46,966 nt of DNA, taken from CAZOHC01 sp964579845. GTDB lineage: Bacteria; Patescibacteriota; Microgenomatia; Levybacterales; UBA12049. The stretch lies in NCBI GenBank assembly GCA_964579845.1, contig CAZOHC010000004.1:1-46966 (forward strand), read 5' to 3'. Position 1 is the stretch's first letter. Every line of letters begins with the position of its first letter. A program made the translations under genes and the position numbers. A model generated the notes under the pieces. The model saw only the letters and a list, made by a program, of their open reading frames with translations. It ran no database searches and was not told the DNA's origin. This document shows positions 15,268-22,829 of the stretch, piece after piece.

Positions 15268-16719
15268 CTATGAGTGGGATAATATCACATCTCCGACTTG
15301 AAAGTCAAGTGCGGGGTTAATAATGATGCCTGCTTCTTGGCCTTTTTCTACTTTCGATGTCGTGTTCTTCCCCTGGCGAAGAGAGGTGATGTTACTCTCA
15401 CCGATAACCTCTTCTCCCCGCATTATTCGGATTTTATCTCCGCGTGCGATACGACCATCTTGAACTGAGATACCAAGAACAACAGACTTTTCATAAGGAA
15501 AACTCGCGAGAATCCGTGCCTGGCCATAAATCTGCTCCATGCGAGCATGAATTCGTCCTTCAATAACATCGTTGATTTCATCAAGCATTTCATAAATTAT
15601 CGAGTAGTTTTTCGCCAATACTTTTTCAGTGACAGCCAGCTTTTCGACCTCAGGCCGGATCTTGGTATTAAATCCGAGTACAACTGAACCGGTCGACTTC
15701 GCGAGCAAAATATCTGCTTCAGAAATCTCACCCGTTTTTTCAGAGATCACATCGACGCCTTCCGGAAGAGCGTAGTGAATAGCTTCAAGTGATCCCTGAG
15801 TATCAGCAAGCAGGATAACCGAGAGTTCTACACCTTCTTTCATAGCTCTGTACGGCTCTGCTTCTTTCTTTGCTGATTCTTGCGTTGCTCCTTCTTTTTT
15901 TTCAGATGTGACGATGCTTCCGACCGGAGGTACTTCTGAAAACCCGAGGATTTCAACACCTGCACCGATGGTTGCTGACTGAACCTGCTTCCCTTCTGTA
16001 TTCAGAAGTGAGCGAATTTTACTTTCTTTTCCGTCAACATACATTGTTTCACGAACCTTGAGCGTGCCGTCTTTGACAATAACAGTCGCACGAGGTCCTG
16101 CTTTTTGATCAAGCTTTGATTCGATGACGATAGCACTGACCGGATTCGCTTCTGATCGACGTGCATAGTTCTCTGCATGCAGCTCCTGAACAAGGAGGAT
16201 CAAATCAAGCAGTTCCTTCATGTTCTTGCCTGTTTTTGCTGACACTTCAAGGACCGGAACATCGCCTCCATACTCCTCAGGGGTAATCTCTTCTTTCATG
16301 AGCTCTTGCTTTACTTTATCGGGAAGTGCTGTTTCCAGATCAGCTTTCGTTAAGGCAACGATGAAAGGAATCCCGGCCTGCTTTAAGACACCGATACTTT
16401 CTCGCGTCTGAGGCATGATTCCGTCTGCTGCTGAGATAACGAGAATACCGATATCAGCAACCTGCGCGCCACGACCCCGCATGGTTGTAAACGCCTCATG
16501 TCCGGGCGTATCGATAAAAGTAATAGAACGTTTTTTCCCTTCATGCTCCAACGTTATGGTTGAGGCACCGATTTTTTGGGTAATACCGCCTGATTCACGA
16601 TCAGCGATAGAAGTCTTGCGAATAGTATCTAAGAGGGTTGTTTTGCCATGGTCAACATGACCGAGTACGGCTACGACAGGCGGATACAATGTGCTTGATT
16701 GATGTGCTGATTTTTCCAT
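15268..16719 (-). CDS. infB: Translation initiation factor IF-2 (short form)
   Basis: A 483-aa IF-2 that starts almost directly with the GTPase domain: G1 GHVDHGKT (20-27), G3 DTPGH (70-74), and G4 reading TKAD (124-127) instead of the usual NKxD. Domains II, III and IV follow, including the family segment SEADILLAKSTGSVVLGFNTKIRP and IIYEMLDEINDVIEGRI. IF-2 delivers fMet-tRNA to the 30S subunit and promotes subunit joining. The long N-terminal domain of E. coli IF-2 is missing, as expected for a streamlined genome. A GAGGAA lies eight bases before the ATG, and nusA is 29 bases upstream, giving the conserved nusA-infB order. Confidence 0.97.
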   Translation of the reverse strand: MEKSAHQSSTLYPPVVAVLGHVDHGKTTLLDTIRKTSIADRESGGITQKIGASTITLEHEGKKRSITFIDTPGHEAFTTMRGRGAQVADIGILVISAADGIMPQTRESIGVLKQAGIPFIVALTKADLETALPDKVKQELMKEEITPEEYGGDVPVLEVSAKTGKNMKELLDLILLVQELHAENYARRSEANPVSAIVIESKLDQKAGPRATVIVKDGTLKVRETMYVDGKESKIRSLLNTEGKQVQSATIGAGVEILGFSEVPPVGSIVTSEKKEGATQESAKKEAEPYRAMKEGVELSVILLADTQGSLEAIHYALPEGVDVISEKTGEISEADILLAKSTGSVVLGFNTKIRPEVEKLAVTEKVLAKNYSIIYEMLDEINDVIEGRIHARMEQIYGQARILASFPYEKSVVLGISVQDGRIARGDKIRIMRGEEVIGESNITSLRQGKNTTSKVEKGQEAGIIINPALDFQVGDVILSHS

Positions 16720-16748
16720 AATGAAATTCCTCGCTGTGCTCCCATAGG

Positions 16749-17954
16749 TTATTTCTCTTCGACAGCCTCATCAGACGTAGCTGATGAATCAGGCGAAGCA
16801 GCCTCAACTTCTTCTGAACTTGCTTCAGGGGTTACGACTTCTTCTTCAGGAGTGACTATCTCTTGTGAAGCATCTGAGACAGTCTCATCAGTTGTTACGA
16901 CCTCTTCCTCAGGGGATGAAATAGTCTCATCTTGAACTTCTTCAGTGGAAACTACCTCTGGTGCATCATCAACACTTTCTGCCTTATCTGCAGCAACTTC
17001 AGGCTCGCCTGCTCCTTCTATTTCAATGCGTACACCGGTCAACTTTGATGCAAGTCGGACATTCTGACCGTCTTTGCCGATAGCCAATGACAGCTCTTCC
17101 TGCGGTACGAAGACCTGTGCTATTTTATCTTCTTCATTAAGCTCCACACGGACATTTTTTGCAGGAGATAGCGCATTTGCGATATATGTAGTCAGATCAT
17201 CACTGAACTGGATGATATCGATTTTCTCGACACCACCTGTTTCCTGAATAACAGCTTGAATTCTCACACCTTTCTGTCCGACACATGAACCAACAGGGTC
17301 AATACCGGGTTGGTTTGAGAAGACAGCTACTTTCGAGCGATTTCCTGCCTCACGAACGACTGCTTTGATCTCGACACTTCCCTGTGCTACCTCAGGAACT
17401 TCACGTTTGAACAGACCTTCAAGCAGTCCGTTACTGGCACGGGATACGATTATTTCTTCACCGCGTGTTCCTTCTCTGATTTCCACAAGGTGAACAGAGA
17501 GTCGTTGGTTGAGATGGTATTTTTCGTTCGGTACCTGTTCTGAAGGAGGCATAATAGCCTCAGTTTTTCCGATATCGATAATAATATTCGGCCCTGCGAA
17601 GCGAAGCACCATGCCATTCACAACAGTTCCCATTCTGATTTTATAATCAGAAAGGATCGCTTCTTTCTCTTTTTCACGAATTTTCTGAAGAATTACCTGT
17701 TTTGCGGTCTGTGCAGCGATACGTCCGAAGCCGGGAGGGGTAATATCTTTTCCGTCTTTCAGGATTTTTGCTTCACCCGTGTTCGGATTCAGTTCAGCCT
17801 CATATTCTTCTAGCTCTGTACCAGGATGGTCTTTCCGGTAGGCAGCGAGAATGGCATTTTTCACGGTATCAAGCACGACAGTAACATCAACCCCGCGCTC
17901 TGAGGCGACTTGGTTTAATGCAAGAGCAAACTCTGATCTTTGTACAGCTGGCAT
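16749..17954 (-). CDS. nusA: Transcription termination/antitermination factor NusA
   Basis: A 401-aa NusA with N-terminal RNAP-binding domain (1-~110), S1 domain (~115-190, MGTVVNGMVLRFAGPNIIIDIG), KH1 (DPVGSCVGQKGVRIQAVIQE) and KH2 (SLAIGKDGQNVRLASKLTG), then a ~70-residue acidic Glu, Val, Ser, Thr tail with repeated EEEVVT motifs. I use the ATG at 17954, not the frame's first start 13 codons earlier, because a consensus promoter occupies that upstream stretch. NusA modulates pausing, termination and antitermination. It leads the nusA-infB unit. Confidence 0.95.
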   Translation of the reverse strand: MPAVQRSEFALALNQVASERGVDVTVVLDTVKNAILAAYRKDHPGTELEEYEAELNPNTGEAKILKDGKDITPPGFGRIAAQTAKQVILQKIREKEKEAILSDYKIRMGTVVNGMVLRFAGPNIIIDIGKTEAIMPPSEQVPNEKYHLNQRLSVHLVEIREGTRGEEIIVSRASNGLLEGLFKREVPEVAQGSVEIKAVVREAGNRSKVAVFSNQPGIDPVGSCVGQKGVRIQAVIQETGGVEKIDIIQFSDDLTTYIANALSPAKNVRVELNEEDKIAQVFVPQEELSLAIGKDGQNVRLASKLTGVRIEIEGAGEPEVAADKAESVDDAPEVVSTEEVQDETISSPEEEVVTTDETVSDASQEIVTPEEEVVTPEASSEEVEAASPDSSATSDEAVEEK

Positions 17955-17964
17955 AACAACGCCT

Positions 17965-17993
17965 AGTATACCAGAAAGGAAAGGCAGGTTCAA
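17965..17993 (-). promoter_or_regulatory. Promoter of nusA-infB
   Basis: Minus strand TTGAAC (17988-17993), 17-nt spacer, extended TGG-TATACT (17965-17970). Ten bases separate the -10 box from the ATG at 17954, so the leader is only about four bases. This decides the start codon of nusA. Confidence 0.8.
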
Positions 17994-18023
17994 CCTGAGA
18001 AACGACTTTTTCAGTCCGAAAAA

Positions 18024-19046
18024 CTAGACCGGAGGACAGATTTGATTCTGGATTTGCGTGAACTTTGATTCGATATCATCCGCATTCAAAGAGTCAATAT
18101 AATGCGGCTCACTCGGCTGGGACGCAATATTTGTCAGAATGGATCGTAATTGAGGAAGAAAAACTGTGTCTTCCTGGCTATACACCGCGACTGAATAGAT
18201 CCTCACACCGTTTGCTTTAATGCGCGAACCCAGGTTAGGTTCTTTCGTTGGATCCTGGTCGGGAGAATATGCGCTGGTTTCAGAAATTATAATATCATTC
18301 GGACCTCGAACATCAGTTTCGGGTATTCCGTCACTGATAAAGATAAGTGTTTGCGTATGCTCGGGATATGTAATTTTTGAAGCTCGAAGCCATGCATCTG
18401 CACCAGCTAAGCCGTCTCTCATATACGTTGCAGCAAAAGGATATGGTTCAAGCTGACTTACTACCTGTTGAAGCATTGACCGCGACTCGCTTAAGGGCGT
18501 TAATGCTAGACGTTCCCTCGGTTCAGGTACTGACGGTTCAATTGAACCTTGCTCTCTCGGATCGTCACTGATTACCCCATCGAACGGTTCTGAGAAAGAA
18601 TAGATTCCGACAAGGGCTTCATCAGGCATCGCCGTTGTGAATCTGATTATCGCGTTTCGCAGAACGTCGATTTTCCGCATGCCGTTGGTTGATGGCTTTA
18701 GCATCGAACCTGAGACATCGACTAAGAAAGCGACCGAGCTTTGTTGACAGGACGTGACAGGATCTTCCGGAGGTGCATCAGGTGCGGGTGTCGGGCGCTG
18801 CTCGAACCGATACTCTCTGAAGGAGATCGAACCGACGGGCGCATGGTTCGGCTGTTTCGGTAATGGCTCTGCTTCTATCCATCCGTTCTCGTATGACGGA
18901 ACAGGCTCAGGAAAGCCTCCGCCGGTCATCACGAATGAACCTGCCATGATCAGGCTTAGGATAACGACTGTTGAGAAATTGCCGGAAACACCTTTATGCT
19001 TCCTCCGTCTCCATTTCGTTTTTAAAAAATTAACAACAGGTTTCAT
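18024..19046 (-). CDS. Membrane-anchored von Willebrand factor A protein (second of pair)
   Basis: A 340-aa protein with a basic N-terminus (KTKWRRRKHKG), one membrane helix (~24-42) and a Pro-rich stalk (~55-95), followed by a vWA domain. The metal-ion-dependent adhesion site is intact: DVSGSM (DxSxS) near residue 110, a Thr in AATYMRDGL and Asp in IFISDGIPE. Such domains bind ligands through a divalent metal and often pair with AAA+ ATPases. It starts nine bases after the stop of the first vWA gene and shares its architecture, so the two look like a tandem duplication that has diverged. The Cys near the vWA start (CQQSS) and the C-terminal CPPV may form a disulfide. Confidence 0.85.
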   Translation of the reverse strand: MKPVVNFLKTKWRRRKHKGVSGNFSTVVILSLIMAGSFVMTGGGFPEPVPSYENGWIEAEPLPKQPNHAPVGSISFREYRFEQRPTPAPDAPPEDPVTSCQQSSVAFLVDVSGSMLKPSTNGMRKIDVLRNAIIRFTTAMPDEALVGIYSFSEPFDGVISDDPREQGSIEPSVPEPRERLALTPLSESRSMLQQVVSQLEPYPFAATYMRDGLAGADAWLRASKITYPEHTQTLIFISDGIPETDVRGPNDIIISETSAYSPDQDPTKEPNLGSRIKANGVRIYSVAVYSQEDTVFLPQLRSILTNIASQPSEPHYIDSLNADDIESKFTQIQNQICPPV

Positions 19047-19055
19047 ATCTAACGT

Positions 19056-19979
19056 TTAACTCGCGTCGGAACACATCGTCTGTGAGATGTTCTCAAATAT
19101 TCCCGGAAGCTCAGCTGCACGATTCGCCCGTATATAGTATCTCCCCGGAGGTGATGACGCGACTCGAGAAAGCAGTGCATTGTACTCACTCTTTAACCTC
19201 GCGTCTGATCCTTCTTCCAATTGGATTCCAATTGTATATACCTTCACACCCATATCTTTTATCTGCTTGGCCACGTTATCACCACGAGTCGGATCTTGTT
19301 CTTTATAAAAACAACGATCACTTATACCCAATATTGTAGAGCACGTACAATTTTGTCCACCCAGCACACAACGTCTATTTTCTTCCTCAGATTCAGGAAT
19401 TCCGTCTGAGACAAGAATCAAAATCAGATCACGATCACTATGCTTTGATTTTATATTTCTTAGCTGCCTCGCTACCCTCTCCATACCATCTTTCATATAT
19501 GTGTACCCGGTCGCCTGTAGTTCAGGAATCAGGGCTTCGTACTCACTACGTGACTGTTGCATCAACGACATCCCCAGTTCGACACTTGTATGATCTGAAA
19601 AGGTCGTCACACCTATTAAACCATTATCACTCATTTTATCTCCAAATAACTCAAGTGCACTCTGCAGTTGCTGTAATTTTGACTTCCCATCACTATCAAT
19701 TCGACTCATCGAGCCTGAGACATCCAGCAGAAACAGCACCGCTGGAGCCCCTTGACAGCCCTCGAAACTGAATGTACGCAACTGAAGTGCTGCGTATGAA
19801 TCTGAAAATTCCGGCTCTTTCACTTGTAACGGCTCACCGGGTTTCAGCGAAGGTGTTCGTTCAGGAATCATGTCGCCGACGAGATACCCTGCCATGATCA
19901 TTACGCCGATCATAATCGCCCAGTACATACTGAGCCCTCCCTTCGCTGATGATAGTAGTAATTGTTTAATAAATGACAT
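19056..19979 (-). CDS. Membrane-anchored von Willebrand factor A protein (first of pair)
   Basis: A 307-aa protein with one membrane helix near the N-terminus (~18-36), a short stalk and a vWA domain with intact MIDAS: DVSGSM near residue 87, Thr in GYTYMKDGM and Asp in ILVSDGIPE. It has an extra Cys-rich loop (CVLGGQNCTC, then C again) and a Cys pair framing the domain (FEGCQGAP, TMCSDAS), suggesting disulfides on an extracytoplasmic face. It lies 40 bases downstream of the membrane Clp ATPase gene, with no clear promoter between, so cotranscription is likely. The ligand is unknown. Confidence 0.85.
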   Translation of the reverse strand: MSFIKQLLLSSAKGGLSMYWAIMIGVMIMAGYLVGDMIPERTPSLKPGEPLQVKEPEFSDSYAALQLRTFSFEGCQGAPAVLFLLDVSGSMSRIDSDGKSKLQQLQSALELFGDKMSDNGLIGVTTFSDHTSVELGMSLMQQSRSEYEALIPELQATGYTYMKDGMERVARQLRNIKSKHSDRDLILILVSDGIPESEEENRRCVLGGQNCTCSTILGISDRCFYKEQDPTRGDNVAKQIKDMGVKVYTIGIQLEEGSDARLKSEYNALLSRVASSPPGRYYIRANRAAELPGIFENISQTMCSDAS

Positions 19980-20019
19980 ACTCTAAAGCGTACTGTTGAA
20001 CCTCTCTAGTGCAACCGAC

Positions 20020-22428
20020 TCACAAACTCGTATCTTTCTTCACTGTTGCGGTAATTGTTCCATCTTCACTGACAGTAAACATAACAGTATCTCCCCTATC
20101 GACCTTCTCCTCCAGCTTCAACTTCGCCAGTTTTTCTTCTATCGTATCCTGAATATACCTCCGAAGCGGCCTCGCTCCGAACTGCTCGTCATAGCCCTGC
20201 CGGGAAATTGCCGGAACCACAGCATCATCGAACGCTACGGTAATATCCTGTTCTGCCAGCTGTTTTCTGACCTCACCGAGTAGCAACGTTACGACGCTTT
20301 GTACTTCATCAGGTGAGAGCGGTGTAAACGTGATAATCCCGTCGAATCGATTAAGGAGCTCAGGTTTGAAAAGGTTTTGTGACTGGAGCACATCAAGGAA
20401 TTCTGTTTGAAACGCTTTATCGACTGTGTTACCTTGCTTAAGTTTCTCTCTGATAAATGCTGATCCTGCATTTGAGGTAGCGATAATAATTGCATTCGAG
20501 AACGAAACGGTTTTCCCTTTATTATCAGTTAACCTCCCGTCTGATAGTACTTGGAGAAACAGGTCAAGTATTTTCGGATGTGCTTTCTCGAATTCATCAA
20601 GCAGCACGAGCGTATACGGATTATCATGAATCATATCAGTCAACTCACCCCGCTCATCACCGAATCCGGGAGCAGCACCGAGTAAGCGCTCAACACTTGT
20701 TCCGTCGACGTACTCACTCATATCAAGTCGGATAATTTTTTCCTCTCCGCCGTAGTACAACTCAGCAAGCGCTTTCGCTGTTTCTGTTTTACCGACCCCG
20801 GTAGGTCCGAGGAACAGGAATGAAACAGGTCTGGAATGCTTCGTAACACCGCTCCTGAGTCGACGCATCGCTTCCGAAACTGCACTTATTGCCTGATGCT
20901 GTCCGATCACGCGCTTATGCAACCGTTCCTCCATGTTAAGTAAGAGTTCTTTTTCTTCTTTCCCGGGTGCTGCGATCGGTGCGCGCACTGTCTGTTCAAC
21001 CAGGCTGATGACATCTTCGGGAAGGACGATCTTTTTTCTTCTCACGGAAGCTCCGGTCCCGCCGCGCTGCGCCGTATCGCTCAGAAGCCTCACAGCACTT
21101 CCGGGAAGAACATTGTCAGGGAGATAATTCTTACTGAGTGTTAACGCAGTCACGATTGATCTATACGGGAATAGTGCCTGATAAAGCCGTTCTATGTCCG
21201 GAACTTTGCGGAAAATCATATCTTTGGCAATCTGATCATCGGGTTCGTCAAGCTTGATCAGCGAAAAGACTTCACGAAGACTGCTTTTTTCCATATATTT
21301 TTTATAATTCTCACTTGACATCATCGCGATAACAGGCAAACTGCTCCCTTTGAGATACGGGAGAAGTGCGCCGCTCAGGTTGAGGTTAAACGAACTGTCT
21401 CCCATAATTTCCTGTAACTCCGGTATTAATAGAACGATGTTTCCTGCATGTGATAACTCAGCAATAATCGTCTGAAGTCTTTCCTCAAGTTCTGCTCTGT
21501 TGTCTGCACCTGCCAGAAGAGATCCTATCATCAGGGTCATCACCCGCTTATGCTTCACGTTCCCGCTCAACTTTCCTGAGAAACTATCCTTCGCGAACGC
21601 AGTGACGAGGCGTTCTTTTCCTACTCCTGATTCACCGACGATCAAGACATTTCTTGCTTCAGGCTTGGCAAGCCCGTTCAATAACTCCTGATACTCAGCT
21701 TCACGCCCTTCCACATTCCCACTCTCACGAAGTGCTTGGTACGTAAAATCAGTCGTATACTTCTCGGTTTCAGGCGTCCAGCCGAAGACGAGGAAGTCAC
21801 CGAGACCTCCTCCAGCTATCTCGACAGATTCGACAATCATGTTTTCCTCATCAGGAAACACCATTCTTCCCCATCTCACGAGAGATGCCAGATCATCACT
21901 CTTGAGTTCTTTTGCGAAGAGGACTTTCTCCTGAGACTCGATCAGGAGTAGGTAAGCAGCAAAGAGATCAAATGATGTGATATATTTTGCTTTATACTGC
22001 TTTGCCAGAAGATACGCCTGCTGAGCCCACGCATCTCTCTCGATCTGCACCCTAGGGATTTCGTTTTCATTAAGCTGCATTCTGAATAGGAGAAATCTTA
22101 TCTGGGGGAGTTTTAGTAATCGACGCAGACTGTTCTGGGTAGTATGTCCTGCGTAGAGCACATCTATCCCCGTATGTGAAACAGCATGCATGCAATTGTC
22201 AACCGAAACGTCTGAAACGGTCTTCGACGGGCGATGGCGGCTGAGCGAGAAATGATAAAACACTTCCCACATCGTCAGACAACTTAGGAAGAACAGCGGA
22301 AGTTTCGGCAATGTACCGGCAACAACAGCCAACCATATCATCGTAAGCAGACTGAAAAACAGCAGCAATCGAAGCACACGGAAAATAAATGAAGAATAGA
22401 TTGTATGAATTAGAACGTGCTCTCTCAT
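20020..22428 (-). CDS. Membrane-anchored Clp-family AAA+ ATPase with degenerate first ATPase domain
   Basis: An 802-aa protein starting at the ATG at 22428, which overlaps the previous gene's stop (ATGA); a longer in-frame start exists but lies inside that gene. Two membrane helices (~15-38 and ~43-60) precede a cytoplasmic helical region. NBD1 is eroded: Walker A GESGVGKE (265-272) has Glu for Thr and Walker B reads LLIPEL (333-338) without the Asp. NBD2 is intact: GPTGVGKT (541-548), LVLLDE (607-612), LLNRFD and GARPLRR. The pore loop reads GFGD where relatives have GYVG. There is no coiled-coil M domain and no (L/I/V)GF ClpP-binding loop, so remodelling rather than ClpP-linked degradation is expected. 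The vWA genes follow directly. Confidence 0.88.
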   Translation of the reverse strand: MREHVLIHTIYSSFIFRVLRLLLFFSLLTMIWLAVVAGTLPKLPLFFLSCLTMWEVFYHFSLSRHRPSKTVSDVSVDNCMHAVSHTGIDVLYAGHTTQNSLRRLLKLPQIRFLLFRMQLNENEIPRVQIERDAWAQQAYLLAKQYKAKYITSFDLFAAYLLLIESQEKVLFAKELKSDDLASLVRWGRMVFPDEENMIVESVEIAGGGLGDFLVFGWTPETEKYTTDFTYQALRESGNVEGREAEYQELLNGLAKPEARNVLIVGESGVGKERLVTAFAKDSFSGKLSGNVKHKRVMTLMIGSLLAGADNRAELEERLQTIIAELSHAGNIVLLIPELQEIMGDSSFNLNLSGALLPYLKGSSLPVIAMMSSENYKKYMEKSSLREVFSLIKLDEPDDQIAKDMIFRKVPDIERLYQALFPYRSIVTALTLSKNYLPDNVLPGSAVRLLSDTAQRGGTGASVRRKKIVLPEDVISLVEQTVRAPIAAPGKEEKELLLNMEERLHKRVIGQHQAISAVSEAMRRLRSGVTKHSRPVSFLFLGPTGVGKTETAKALAELYYGGEEKIIRLDMSEYVDGTSVERLLGAAPGFGDERGELTDMIHDNPYTLVLLDEFEKAHPKILDLFLQVLSDGRLTDNKGKTVSFSNAIIIATSNAGSAFIREKLKQGNTVDKAFQTEFLDVLQSQNLFKPELLNRFDGIITFTPLSPDEVQSVVTLLLGEVRKQLAEQDITVAFDDAVVPAISRQGYDEQFGARPLRRYIQDTIEEKLAKLKLEEKVDRGDTVMFTVSEDGTITATVKKDTSL

Positions 22429-22751
22429 AAAAATAATAACCAAACTGTTCCGGCCGGCACAAATAAAAATCCGATGATAATTAACAGTTCGAGTGACACA
22501 AGGAGGAGAAACAGAATGAGGTGAAAGATGATCCACACACTTTTAACGGCAATACCCATACCGATTGAGAATCCGACCAAACCATGACGGTACTCATTTT
22601 TCAATGGTTTAAAAAATGTTGAAAGGAAAAGCGGAACCGAGACTGCATGCAGAAATGCACGGTTGAGGGTAAGGAAGTACCGAGCAATGCCAAGAGGTGC
22701 ATCAACGTACCAAAATTTGAGAAATGTAATCGGCAGTAACAGGACAGTCAT
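22425..22751 (-). CDS. Small hydrophobic membrane protein coupled to the membrane Clp gene
   Basis: A 108-aa protein with probably three membrane segments (~1-12 with LLLPITFLKFWYV, ~30-48, and a long hydrophobic C-terminal stretch ~68-108 rich in Leu, Ile and Phe). Its stop overlaps the ATG of the membrane Clp ATPase by four bases (ATGA). A promoter with a 17-nt spacer stands upstream, so it leads the operon. No family is recognised. The coupling implies it acts with the ATPase, perhaps as a membrane partner; that is inference. Confidence 0.75.
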   Translation of the reverse strand: MTVLLLPITFLKFWYVDAPLGIARYFLTLNRAFLHAVSVPLFLSTFFKPLKNEYRHGLVGFSIGMGIAVKSVWIIFHLILFLLLVSLELLIIIGFLFVPAGTVWLLFL

Positions 22752-22764
22752 ACGGCTTCATTCC

Positions 22765-22793
22765 AGTATAAAAAGTCTCAGCCTAAAACACAA
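22765..22793 (-). promoter_or_regulatory. Promoter of the membrane Clp/vWA operon
   Basis: Minus strand TTGTGT (22788-22793), 17-nt spacer, TATACT (22765-22770), with the ATG 14 bases further at 22751. It separates this operon from the large Clp gene upstream. Confidence 0.6.
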
Positions 22794-22829
22794 TGAAAGA
22801 GGGTATGGACACGCTCAGAGATAAACCGA

